DNA of 64,000 nt from Carboxylicivirga litoralis. Its GTDB lineage: Bacteria; Bacteroidota; Bacteroidia; Bacteroidales; Marinilabiliaceae. Shown piece after piece: positions 9,547 to 18,705 of the stretch. Location: assembly GCF_025499605.1 (NCBI RefSeq), contig NZ_JAFMVC010000001.1, forward strand, positions 248,001-312,000, read 5' to 3'. The notes under the pieces are model-generated. The model worked only from the letters and a program-made list of their open reading frames with translations. It ran no database searches and was not told the DNA's origin. The translations under genes and the position numbers were made by a program. Within the stretch, counting starts at the first letter, position 1; the number at the start of each line of letters is the position of its first letter.

Positions 9547-11847
9547 ATGAGATTTAAACCTTGGCTTATTTTAAGCGTTATTATCGTAAGTTTAACCAGC
9601 TGCCATAACAAAAAACAATCGGCTGCTATCCAGATTATTCCAGAACCGCTTTCTATAGAACAAAACAATGGCAAAGCATTCATTGTGGAGAATAGTCTGA
9701 AAATTCAGCTGTCCGACTCAGCAATGTTGCCTGCTGCAAGTTTGTTGCAAGATATTACAAAGCAAGACATTGAGCTTATCTGGAAGAATGAAAAAGACTC
9801 TTCAGCCGATTTTATCTTTGAATTAAATGCCTCTTTGGATTCATTATCGCACGAAGGCTATGTATTAAACATCAGCTCTGAACAGGTGCAAATACAATCG
9901 GCTGGAGCTGAAGGATTGTTTTATGCTGTGGAGAGTATTCGACAACTACTGCCAACTACATTTGATGCCGACGATGAATTAGCACTGCCTGCTTGTCGCA
10001 TTATCGACAGCCCACGCTTTGCCTGGCGAGGTATGCACCTGGATGTGTCGCGTCATTTTATGCCGGTATCATTTATTAAAAAATACATCGATTACCTGGC
10101 CATGCATAAACTCAACGTTTTCCACTGGCATCTGGTAGATGGCATTGGCTGGCGCATTGAAATTAAATCGCACCCAGAGCTGACCGATATTGGTGCCTGG
10201 CGTAAGGTAAAACCAGGCTTACGCCCGATGCAAGAATTTGAAGTATGGCGCGAAGGCGATACAGAAGAGAAGTATGGCGGTTTCTATACCCAGGATGAAG
10301 TGAGAGAAATTGTAGCCTACGCGACCCAAAAGCACATTACCGTTTTGCCTGAGATAGAATTACCAGGTCACTCCGAAGTGGTGTTTCAGTGCTACCCTCA
10401 CCTGGCTTGTAAAGATGCTAACGGAAAACACATTAAAAACACAGCTGTTTATTGTGCGGCCAATCCGCAAGGTTACCAGTTGTTGGAAGACGTATTGGAA
10501 GAGGTTCTGACCTTGTTTCCTTCGGAATACATCCACATTGGTGGCGATGAAGTGGATAAGAAGTTCTGGAACAAATGCCCCGATTGCCAGAAGATGATGA
10601 AGAAGAATGGCTACGATGCACATGAGCTACAAAGTCATTTTATCAATCACTTTGACACCTGGTTAAAAGAGAAAGGCCGCAAGCTGATTGGCTGGCACGA
10701 GATACTAGAAGGTCAATTGTCGCCATCGGCCACCGTGATGTACTGGGCCTCTGAAAAACAGGTAAAAGAGTACCTGGAGAAAGGCCACCCAACAGTTTTA
10801 ACAACGGGCTCTCACTTGTATTTCGATCATTATCAAGGTTTGAGTAAGAATGAACCAAAAGCTTTTGGTGGTTATGCCCCCCTTAAAAAAGTGTATGATT
10901 ACGAGCCAATTCCTGAGGGTCTTGAGCCACAATATGCCAACCTGGTGATGGGTGTTCAAGCGAATATCTGGACTGAGTTTATGCCTAATGAACAACAGGT
11001 GGAATACATGTTGTTCCCTCGAATAGCAGCCCTTTCGGAAATAGCCTGGCAACAAAAAGGCACCAAAAACTGGAGGCACTTCGAAAATAAGATGAATGGT
11101 ATGCTAAAGCGCTATGAGAGCATGAATATTAATTATGCACAAAGTGCTTTGCGTCCTGGTATCACATTTGAATTTCAGCCCGAAACACACCAAATGAAAG
11201 TACGCATTGAAACAGAGTTGAAGGCCGATATTCGCTACACTATTGATGGCACTGAACCTTCATTTACTAATGGAATGACATACACAACCCCATTCTTCTT
11301 AGATGCTTCTGCCACTATTAAAGCAGTGACTGTTAAAAATGGTGAAGTGAATTGCGAAACTGAAGTGAAAGAAGCCATTCTTCACAAAGCGGCAGGTGCC
11401 GAGGTAGAATTATTCTCACAACCTATTGAAAAATATTCCAGCAATGGACCATTAACCCTCGTTGACACAGAGTTTGGTGGTAACAAATGGGGTAATGGCA
11501 AGTGGTTAGGCATCCTTCAAAAAGATTTTGAAGCGATTATCAAGCTTAAAGAAAGTACCGCCATCCAAACCGTTAAGTTCAGCTGCATTGAAGCACCTGG
11601 TTCGGGTATTTTCTATCCTGAAACAGTGCAAGTACTTATTTCAGACGATGGTGCCGACTATACACAAGCGGGCGAATGGCAATTGGATAAGACCTACCAA
11701 AAACCCTGGTCATTTGATGTTAACGACCTGATTATACCGATTGAATTCAATCGCACAAAGGCTCAATACATCAAAATAAAAGCCAGATATCCACGCCTGG
11801 AAGGCACAGGTGTCTTCTTATTTATCGATGAAATAATTGTTGAGTAA
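9547..11847 (+). CDS. Beta-N-acetylhexosaminidase, GH20 family lipoprotein
   Basis: Removes terminal N-acetylhexosamine residues from chitin-derived or glycoconjugate oligosaccharides by substrate-assisted catalysis. 766 residues. A lipobox ends at Cys19 (SLTSC), so the mature protein is membrane-anchored, probably in the outer membrane. A GH20 N-terminal domain (about 30-150) precedes the catalytic barrel (about 155-500), which starts PRFAWRGMHLDVSRHF and carries the Asp-Glu catalytic pair D334-E335 in HIGGDEVDKKFW. After the barrel come a chitobiase-type beta segment (IRYTIDGTEPSF, about 560-600) and a C-terminal discoidin-like (F5/8 C) domain of about 130 residues. Its own terminator at 11922 suggests a single-gene transcript. 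A near-consensus -7 box (TATCTTTA) lies near 9515. Confidence 0.95.
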   Translation: MRFKPWLILSVIIVSLTSCHNKKQSAAIQIIPEPLSIEQNNGKAFIVENSLKIQLSDSAMLPAASLLQDITKQDIELIWKNEKDSSADFIFELNASLDSLSHEGYVLNISSEQVQIQSAGAEGLFYAVESIRQLLPTTFDADDELALPACRIIDSPRFAWRGMHLDVSRHFMPVSFIKKYIDYLAMHKLNVFHWHLVDGIGWRIEIKSHPELTDIGAWRKVKPGLRPMQEFEVWREGDTEEKYGGFYTQDEVREIVAYATQKHITVLPEIELPGHSEVVFQCYPHLACKDANGKHIKNTAVYCAANPQGYQLLEDVLEEVLTLFPSEYIHIGGDEVDKKFWNKCPDCQKMMKKNGYDAHELQSHFINHFDTWLKEKGRKLIGWHEILEGQLSPSATVMYWASEKQVKEYLEKGHPTVLTTGSHLYFDHYQGLSKNEPKAFGGYAPLKKVYDYEPIPEGLEPQYANLVMGVQANIWTEFMPNEQQVEYMLFPRIAALSEIAWQQKGTKNWRHFENKMNGMLKRYESMNINYAQSALRPGITFEFQPETHQMKVRIETELKADIRYTIDGTEPSFTNGMTYTTPFFLDASATIKAVTVKNGEVNCETEVKEAILHKAAGAEVELFSQPIEKYSSNGPLTLVDTEFGGNKWGNGKWLGILQKDFEAIIKLKESTAIQTVKFSCIEAPGSGIFYPETVQVLISDDGADYTQAGEWQLDKTYQKPWSFDVNDLIIPIEFNRTKAQYIKIKARYPRLEGTGVFLFIDEIIVE

Positions 11848-11921
11848 AAAAGACGAACAAATCATAGAAGTGGCTTCCATTGGGTGGTCGTCTTAATTAC
11901 ATATTAAAATCCTGTTAACCC

Positions 11922-11956
11922 AAAAGAGGCTGCCTTTCCAGGCAGCCTCTTTGTTG
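11922..11956 (+). terminator. Intrinsic terminator after the hexosaminidase gene
   Basis: AAAGAGGCTGCC and GGCAGCCTCTTT form a perfect 12-bp stem with a 5-base loop and a T-rich tail. Just upstream, 11866-11895 looks like a decayed copy of the CGGCTGCC/GGTGGCCG terminator family. Confidence 0.9.
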
Positions 11957-12032
11957 TTTAGAATGTATTAAGAAGTTGATAAATACAATAATTCACGAGA
12001 ATAGAATAATGTATCTATCGATCGGAAAAAAC

Positions 12033-13364
12033 TTAAATATGCTCAATAATAAGCTTCTCAAATTCAGCATTAGAAGGAGCCGGTGCAAACGCATCAATAA
12101 ACTTACCTGATTCATCAATTACAATGAACCTGGGTACACCAAACAGTTCATATTCTTTAAATTCACTGCGGCTACAAATGAACTGCTTTGACTGTTTGTC
12201 ATGCTCACTTATGTATTTGTTCCAGGCTTTCTTATTGGAATCGATACTGATTGCCATAAACTGGATGTTTTCGTTACTATACTTTTGGGCCAGCTCCTCA
12301 AAATAAGGGGCCTCGTTTTTACATGGCCCACACCAGGTAGCCCACACATCGATGACCACCATTTGACCTTTAAAATCGGACAAACTCACCATTTGCCCAT
12401 CAGTGGTACTAAAGGTTAGGTTGGGAGCGGCATTACCAGGCCCCAGCACTTCATATTTATGAAACGCTTTACTGATCACCTTTTTATATCGTTCTGATTG
12501 TAGTTTAGTCTCCACTTCGCCCCTCTGTTCTAACACTTGTTTAACAGGCCCCAGTGAAGCTAAACCATAGCAAAGATTTGAAGCCTCGATAAAGTCGACC
12601 AATTCCTGATTCACTTGCTTGGCTCCAAACTGTTCCACCACTGATTCGCAAATACTGCGGTAAGTATCCAGGTTCAGGTAATCAGGATCGTTACCGTCCT
12701 TTAAATAGGCACTTACATAAGGTTTAAAATAAACATCAGCACTATCCTTGAAGCTTTTTGCATCGTCATCTTTAAGTTGCTTCATCCAGCTTGCATAAAA
12801 CCCGTAACATTGCAAGGTATTAGCCGCATCAAATTCGATACGACCTTTCTCCAATTTCATAAAATACTCACTAACATTTGTCAAGCTGTCCAATTGCATA
12901 TTAGCTTTTTCAACCACTTTTGCCAGGCGTTCAAGCACCTCGTCAAAATCAGGATGGTTATTTAAGTTAACATGGGGAATGTATGAGCCGCCCTTGGGGA
13001 AAGGCTTAGAACGCAGATACCTGTTCGCCTCAGCTCCTATTCCCTTAAACACAGCTGCATTTGGTTCATTCAGGTTCACCTCCATCGTAAGGTCATCGCC
13101 AGGTGATAAATACAAGGTATTGCGCCCTAAGCGAAAATAGGTCGGCTGCTCAAGCGGGATGGTGATATCAAAGTAGTTACTGGAATCGGTTTTAATTTCA
13201 ACGGTCTCGCGTAGAATATACCCTTCAGGTGTTTCAATCCGCATGGTTTCCACCGGAGAAAAATTCTTTAGCGTTCCCTTTAAATGCACTTCTTGCAAAG
13301 GCTTTTGGGTACATGCCACACAAATTAGTGCCAGGCCTAATATCGTAAATAAAGTTTGTTTCAT
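12033..13364 (-). CDS. TlpA-like thioredoxin-fold lipoprotein
   Basis: 443 residues from the ATG at 13364, which gives a clean lipoprotein signal, MKQTLFTILGLALICVAC. An upstream start at 13391 would place nine extra residues before it and lies in an intercistronic hairpin, so it is rejected. The N-terminal about 300 residues form a beta-rich DUF4369-like and helical region. The C-terminal about 140 residues are an AhpC/TSA-Redoxin domain with the redox pair C345 and C348 (WATWCGPCKNEAP) and a cis-Pro region near GVPRFIVID. It acts in the periplasm, on the inner or outer membrane, as a thiol-disulfide oxidoreductase. It is the last gene of a sigma/FecR/SusC/SusD unit, 74 bp after susD. The role beside a SusCD pair is unknown; reductive handling of an imported peptide or cofactor is a guess. 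Confidence 0.9.
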   Translation of the reverse strand: MKQTLFTILGLALICVACTQKPLQEVHLKGTLKNFSPVETMRIETPEGYILRETVEIKTDSSNYFDITIPLEQPTYFRLGRNTLYLSPGDDLTMEVNLNEPNAAVFKGIGAEANRYLRSKPFPKGGSYIPHVNLNNHPDFDEVLERLAKVVEKANMQLDSLTNVSEYFMKLEKGRIEFDAANTLQCYGFYASWMKQLKDDDAKSFKDSADVYFKPYVSAYLKDGNDPDYLNLDTYRSICESVVEQFGAKQVNQELVDFIEASNLCYGLASLGPVKQVLEQRGEVETKLQSERYKKVISKAFHKYEVLGPGNAAPNLTFSTTDGQMVSLSDFKGQMVVIDVWATWCGPCKNEAPYFEELAQKYSNENIQFMAISIDSNKKAWNKYISEHDKQSKQFICSRSEFKEYELFGVPRFIVIDESGKFIDAFAPAPSNAEFEKLIIEHI

Positions 13365-13388
13365 TTTCAAATCAACATTTCTGTAAAC

Positions 13389-13421
13389 CATTCCGGACGC
13401 AGGCAGGCCCGGTCCGGAATG
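13389..13421 (-). promoter_or_regulatory. Intercistronic hairpin between susD and the thioredoxin-like gene
   Basis: CATTCCGGAC at 13389-13398 and GTCCGGAATG at 13412-13421 form a perfect 10-bp stem with a 13-base loop and no T run. It lies after the susD stop and before the thioredoxin-like start, so it is more likely an RNA processing or stability element than a terminator. Confidence 0.6.
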
Positions 13422-13438
13422 AATACAATTGGTTAAGG

Positions 13439-14953
13439 CTAATAGGTATTTTGTTTGATGACTCCTTCAGAAACAGTTATGTCATAAGTTGTAATTGGGC
13501 GGGCAAACTTCCTCGACTTCTTATCCAAGATATAGGTTACAGGCTCTTCCTTATCATGGATAGCCGATAAGTTGTATGGATAAAATTCACGGGTCATCAC
13601 CACATCATCGCTTGCATCGTCGTTATTGTTGTAACGACGCACATCAAAAAAGCGCTGTGTAAATGGCATTTCTCGACGGCGTTCGTCAATGATGCACTGC
13701 AAGGCTTCATTTTTATTGGCGGCCGACAGGTTAATCACATCGGCTGGCGCATCGCTACTGATACGCTTAGCACGCAGCTGGTTAGCCGTGACCAAACCTT
13801 GCTCCCATTCACCTTGTCGAACCTGTGCCTCGGCTTTAATCAACAGCATCTCGGCAACAGTAGGTCCACTTGGCAAATAGCCATTTTCACAGAAAACGTA
13901 AGACGGATAGCTCAGCGGTGGATCAACCATACCACGCGTGTACGAGTAGTCTTCAACTACATGGTACTTATAACGTAAATCGTGTGTCTGGTCGTACAGC
14001 GCCAACAGGTCTTTAGAAGGTATGAAGTACTCAGTTCCATTATATAAATAACGGTAATAATATAATTCTTTCCAGGCCATGCTGTTCTGCGAATACATGC
14101 CTCCATCGAAGGTAATTGGATAATCGATTCGGACATCCTCACCATCCACGGTCACTTCCTCAACAAAACTAGAATAGCTCATTTCGGTATTGTAATCCAC
14201 TAACACCCCGTGGTCGGCCAAAGCTGCTTCAGCATATTTCTTCGCATTTTTATAATCATGCATGCACAGATAGACACGAGCCGCAAAAGCATTTACAGCG
14301 GGCGTACTGCCTCGCCAGATACGATACTTATCATCATCAAACTTCAATTTGCGCTGCAGTTCAAGCGCTTTTCCCAAATCGCTTACAATCAGCGCCCAGG
14401 TTTCTTCAAGTGTTGCTCTTTCGGCCGATTCTTCAAAACTGGTGGTCTGCTTAATTGGCAGTCCCATCTCCTGCATGTTTTCATTACTATATGGCAAACA
14501 GTAGGTATTGGCCAACTGGTAATAACTGTAGGCTCTCACATAATGCGCCTCGGCTTCCAGAAGACTGATCTCTTCCTGTGTGCCCTCCATTATGTCAAGG
14601 TTCGATATAATCATGTTGGCTACAAATATTTTTTCCCATTCATGTGGCCAATAAGGACGCTCATAATCGGGCAAGTATTCCACATCCCAAGTGGCAAACT
14701 GCACGATATTAACCCCGTAAATATCTTTATTATCAAAGAGTTCAGTATAAAGACCATAGTCATCACTAGCATGTATTACATCACGGTTAGCCTCTGAAGC
14801 AAAACTACGGTAACTATTTAATAGGACATCGAAGTGCTCAACCTTGGTAGGCACCACATTTGATGATTTATTGGGCTCCTTATCCAGAAAGTCGTTACAA
14901 GCAGTCAATAGCAGAGCTATTAAAACTAAAAGTAAGCTACTATATTTTTTCAT
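13439..14953 (-). CDS. SusD/RagB-family outer-membrane nutrient-binding lipoprotein
   Basis: 504 residues with lipobox LLTAC and the SusD-typical start CNDFLDKEPNK. The N-terminal SusD-like domain and helical TPR-like scaffold include HEWEKIFVANMIISNLD, EAEAHYVRAYSYYQLANTY and the RxYLCMHDYKNAKKYAEAAL helix pair. The C-terminal RagB region has LLIKAEAQVRQGEW and IIDERRREMPFTQRFFDVRR. It forms the surface lid of the SusC transporter encoded 39 bp upstream in the same unit. SusD proteins bind glycans, peptides or other ligands; no nearby glycoside hydrolase tells which one here. Confidence 0.96.
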   Translation of the reverse strand: MKKYSSLLLVLIALLLTACNDFLDKEPNKSSNVVPTKVEHFDVLLNSYRSFASEANRDVIHASDDYGLYTELFDNKDIYGVNIVQFATWDVEYLPDYERPYWPHEWEKIFVANMIISNLDIMEGTQEEISLLEAEAHYVRAYSYYQLANTYCLPYSNENMQEMGLPIKQTTSFEESAERATLEETWALIVSDLGKALELQRKLKFDDDKYRIWRGSTPAVNAFAARVYLCMHDYKNAKKYAEAALADHGVLVDYNTEMSYSSFVEEVTVDGEDVRIDYPITFDGGMYSQNSMAWKELYYYRYLYNGTEYFIPSKDLLALYDQTHDLRYKYHVVEDYSYTRGMVDPPLSYPSYVFCENGYLPSGPTVAEMLLIKAEAQVRQGEWEQGLVTANQLRAKRISSDAPADVINLSAANKNEALQCIIDERRREMPFTQRFFDVRRYNNNDDASDDVVMTREFYPYNLSAIHDKEEPVTYILDKKSRKFARPITTYDITVSEGVIKQNTY

Positions 14954-14992
14954 TTTGATAGATTTAAATTTTTAAATAACCGGATTTAGTTG

Positions 14993-17900
14993 TTACAATG
15001 TGAAGTTAAATCCAAAGGTGTACATCGCCTGTGGTTTCATGCCACCCATTGGGTATTCAGGATCCTCATCATAGTCATTAAATACGATGGTTCCCAGGTT
15101 ATTCACCTGACCATATACCCTGATGCGCTCAAATCCTAATTTAGTCACAATGCGCTTTGGCACATTATAGCTAACATTCACTTCCTGGAATCGAATGTGC
15201 GATGCATCAGCGGTCAGGTAATCAAGGTATGGATAGAAGCGCCCCCAGAAATAGTACTTTCTCTCCTGTTCAGGGATTGGCACTATCTCATTTGGATCAC
15301 CATTCACTACCTCGGAATATTTGTTATTTACCAGATTATTACCTTGCGACATAGCCGGGTAGTTAAACGAATGACGACGGTATACATGACCAAACTTACC
15401 GGTAATGATGAACGACACATCGAAATCATACACTTTAAACGAGTTCTGGAATCCTAAGGTATAAGGCGCTACCGTTGTACCTTCGTCAGACATGTACTCG
15501 CGAGCGTCCACTCCCGGAGGCCATGCACGGAAAGTGTATTGCTCATCATCAACACCATGGAAAGAAGGTGTCATCTCCGGGTCTGTCTCTGTTCCAACAT
15601 TTGTCAGTCCGGCATAACGCAAAGCCCACAAAGTATTCACATTGTGACCCTCCATATATTTCACAGTAGGATCGCTACTACCGGTCATATCATAAAAACC
15701 GTAGCTTGTTTTATACAAACTCTCAATTTCATTTTTATTGTAGGATAGATTCAGACTACCGTTCCACACGATGTCTTTGCCAACTATTGGCAGATAACTA
15801 CCAAGGGTTATCTCGATACCTTTGTTGAGCATGGAACCATTATTAAACCTTGCACTTTGCGTTCCATGTACCGAAGGGATTGACTGGGTTACAATCAGAT
15901 CTTCACTACGTTTGTTATACACGTCCACGGTACCATTTAACTTTCCTTTTAACATGGCAAAGTCAACACCAACATCAATGGTACGGGTACGCTCCCAACG
16001 CAATGTTGGGTTACCATAGCTTGACACACTACCCTTAGTATCGTTGGTAATCGCATCAGGTGTACCTGGAATACTAATCAATGGTTTAAACGAAGTTGAA
16101 CGATCGACGTTACCGTTAAAACCATAGGTAGCTCTCAGGTGTAAGCGATCTAGCCAATCCACATTACTTAAAAAGTCTTCTTTATGCATTTGCCAGCCAA
16201 TACCCGTTGACCAGAATGGTGAATAGCGATATTTCGGATCATCGGTAATCAGGTTAGAAGCATCGGTTCGGATACTACCCGAAACCGTGTATTTATCATT
16301 ATAGGTATAAGCCATATTAGAATACAGCGAGAAATAGCGGTCGGTACCATAGCCAAATGATGGCATGCTGTATAAACTTATTGGATGGAAATAACGAGCA
16401 TATGCCAGTGGCCAGCCATTCCACATTTTCGCCGTTTTATAATCATTTAGTAAGCGTCCCACCGTTAGCTTATCATCATTATAGCCTAAAATATCTGCAT
16501 CGTACTTCGATTCTGTCACCCGGTCGGTGATTTCACTACCGGCAATAATATTAATGGCGTGCTTTTCATTAAATGTACGGTTAAAACTCAACTGATTACG
16601 GAAGTTGTAGTTACGCACCATTGATGAGCTTTGCTGTAAGGCTCCTCCAAATGGTACATTCTGCGTCACTTCACCAGTTGTTCGGTTCCATTCAGAAGTC
16701 TCGTTAATCAAGCTACGCATAGTAAACGACTCCTCAGCGTAGTAACTTTTATTTGCCGAATTAAACTGCTCATACATAAATTTACTATCCAGCTTCAGAC
16801 CAGGTAAAATCTTCACACCCAAACCTGCCTGCAGACGCACGTTCAATCGGCGATTGGTACGATCTCGGTGCTGAATCTCATCAATTGGGTTATACGACCA
16901 ATCGGCATAAGGGAAGGCCTCCTTGTCAAGCAACTCGTTTAGAATTGGCTGGTAGTAGTTTAGATGATTTAAGTCAGTTAATGAACCATCCTCATTCTTC
17001 AACATATCGTAGGGCGATAAGGAGTTAATATCGCTAAGACTAACACCGTTATTGGTACGATTCGTTAGCTGTATCATGGCACCAAAGTCGAAATCAAGCC
17101 ACTTGGTCACCTTCAGCTGATTGCGGTAATTAACCATGAATTTCTCACCCTTGTTTTCTTTGAAATTGTCTTTATCGCCTTCATACATCAAGGTCAACAC
17201 GTTAGACATACGCTCACTGGCCCCCGACACACTTAAGTTATATTGCTGTGTAAACGGGTTTTGCAACAAGTTATCTTTAATCTGCTCTTTATTGTTCAGT
17301 TGAGATAATTGATTCAGACGCGCATTCATCTCCGACTCAGTGATACGTCCTAAACGGTAATCGTTCATGGTAATATAACCTAATGAATGAGGCGTATCTA
17401 TGTTTGATAAGGTAAAAGATGGTGCTGCCCATGGCCCGCCAAACATATCGGAATTAAAGCCACGCTTCTCGTATTCAATCACCTCGGCACTGCTGGCCAG
17501 TGGATTCACATAGTCCAGATCCAGTTTTGGAGAGAATTTCCAGAAAGAAGAAAACTCCACCTTTGCTTTGCCTTTGGCTGCCTTTTTAGTTGTTACAACA
17601 ATAACACCGTTAGCCGACTTAGCACCCCAGATTGAAGCTGCTGCCGCATCCTTCAGTAGGGTCACACTCTCCACATCATTCGGGTTGATGCTTGACAAAC
17701 CACCTTGAATAGGGAAGCCATCAACTACAACCAAAGGCTGGTCGCCATATCTGCTTAAGCTGGTTTTACCACGTACCTCCATCGACACATTTCCATTAGC
17801 ATCCACGGTTGTCTGCACACCGGCCAAGGTACCTACCAAGCGTTCTGATATATTCGTTGCCGGCTTATCAATCTGCTCCTTATCAACTTTATCGAACGCT

Positions 17901-18598
17901 CCAGTGGCCCTTTCCTTCGATAGTGTCTGGTAACCTGTTACCACTACTTCATCAAGACCTTGCATCTCTTGAATCAACACTACCTCGAAGCGTGTTTGTT
18001 GACCAACAACGATTTCAACATCGGTGTATGATAAACAAGAAACTACCAGCGCCATGCCCTCTTTATGTTCTACCTCCAGCTCAAACTGACCATTGATATC
18101 AGTAACACAACCCAAAGTAGTACCTTTAATGCTAATTGCAGCAAACTGAATGGGTGCGCCTTCTTCGTCTTTAACTGTACCTGTTAACTTAACCTTTTTA
18201 TCTTGTGCAGGCATATTCAAATCTTCTACCTTGATAACAGGCGCTTTATGAATTAAGATCACCCCATTTTCAATCGAAAAAGCATATCCCTGTTCGGACA
18301 ACAAAGGCTCCAACACATTATCAACCTGTTCATCTAGCACATTAATAGAAATACCTTCTATTTTACCTAACTCTCTACCATTGAATAAAAAGCCAAGGTT
18401 GGTTTGTTGCTCAATCGCTTTCAAACATTCCTTCAGCGTAACATTCTTTAAATTGAGTGTCACCCGCTCCTGGCTCAGCACTGTTGCCGATACTTGTAGG
18501 TTTAGAATGAATAATAATAGAATTAAATTCTTCATAAAAAATAACGTACGCCTTCGACTTCTCACAAAGCCGAAGACCCATTCTGACATTTTTTTCAT
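14993..18598 (-). CDS. SusC/RagA-family TonB-dependent outer-membrane transporter with STN domain
   Basis: 1201 residues. A signal anchor lies at about 18-45 (NLILLLFILNLQVSATVLSQ). An STN domain at about 47-115 (LNLKNVTLKECLKAIEQQTNLGF) is the signalling module that contacts a FecR anti-sigma factor. A carboxypeptidase-like regulatory domain lies at about 132-210. The plug begins near 215 with GLDEVVVTGYQTLSKERATGAF and contains GQPLVVVDGFPIQGG-like and IWGAKSANGVIVVTTKK motifs. The rest is a 22-stranded barrel ending YTFGFNFTL. Presence of STN plus a neighbouring fecR and ECF sigma gene means substrate binding probably induces its own expression. The ATG at 18598 gives MKKMSEWVF; an internal Met at residue 22 is an alternative start. 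Confidence 0.97.
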   Translation of the reverse strand: MKKMSEWVFGFVRSRRRTLFFMKNLILLLFILNLQVSATVLSQERVTLNLKNVTLKECLKAIEQQTNLGFLFNGRELGKIEGISINVLDEQVDNVLEPLLSEQGYAFSIENGVILIHKAPVIKVEDLNMPAQDKKVKLTGTVKDEEGAPIQFAAISIKGTTLGCVTDINGQFELEVEHKEGMALVVSCLSYTDVEIVVGQQTRFEVVLIQEMQGLDEVVVTGYQTLSKERATGAFDKVDKEQIDKPATNISERLVGTLAGVQTTVDANGNVSMEVRGKTSLSRYGDQPLVVVDGFPIQGGLSSINPNDVESVTLLKDAAAASIWGAKSANGVIVVTTKKAAKGKAKVEFSSFWKFSPKLDLDYVNPLASSAEVIEYEKRGFNSDMFGGPWAAPSFTLSNIDTPHSLGYITMNDYRLGRITESEMNARLNQLSQLNNKEQIKDNLLQNPFTQQYNLSVSGASERMSNVLTLMYEGDKDNFKENKGEKFMVNYRNQLKVTKWLDFDFGAMIQLTNRTNNGVSLSDINSLSPYDMLKNEDGSLTDLNHLNYYQPILNELLDKEAFPYADWSYNPIDEIQHRDRTNRRLNVRLQAGLGVKILPGLKLDSKFMYEQFNSANKSYYAEESFTMRSLINETSEWNRTTGEVTQNVPFGGALQQSSSMVRNYNFRNQLSFNRTFNEKHAINIIAGSEITDRVTESKYDADILGYNDDKLTVGRLLNDYKTAKMWNGWPLAYARYFHPISLYSMPSFGYGTDRYFSLYSNMAYTYNDKYTVSGSIRTDASNLITDDPKYRYSPFWSTGIGWQMHKEDFLSNVDWLDRLHLRATYGFNGNVDRSTSFKPLISIPGTPDAITNDTKGSVSSYGNPTLRWERTRTIDVGVDFAMLKGKLNGTVDVYNKRSEDLIVTQSIPSVHGTQSARFNNGSMLNKGIEITLGSYLPIVGKDIVWNGSLNLSYNKNEIESLYKTSYGFYDMTGSSDPTVKYMEGHNVNTLWALRYAGLTNVGTETDPEMTPSFHGVDDEQYTFRAWPPGVDAREYMSDEGTTVAPYTLGFQNSFKVYDFDVSFIITGKFGHVYRRHSFNYPAMSQGNNLVNNKYSEVVNGDPNEIVPIPEQERKYYFWGRFYPYLDYLTADASHIRFQEVNVSYNVPKRIVTKLGFERIRVYGQVNNLGTIVFNDYDEDPEYPMGGMKPQAMYTFGFNFTL

Positions 18599-18646
18599 AA
18601 TTTTGTATTGATTATTGAATTAATAAAGGGATCTTCCTTTTATTAC

Positions 18647-18677
18647 AGAGCGGAAAAAGGGCCAATTTTTCCGCTCT
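18647..18677 (-). promoter_or_regulatory. Perfect hairpin between fecR and susC
   Basis: AGAGCGGAAAAA and TTTTTCCGCTCT pair over 12 bp around a 7-base loop. It lies between the fecR stop (18706) and the susC start (18598). It lacks a T run on the minus strand, so it may be a partial terminator or an RNA processing site that lets susC be expressed separately from fecR. Confidence 0.6.
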
Positions 18678-18705
18678 CTTTGTTTAGGATTGATCACACA
18701 CTTTT

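Noticed and set aside
14210-14797. 195-residue open frame antisense to susD
   Set aside because: It is the opposite-strand reading of a well-supported SusD gene; no coding signature of its own.
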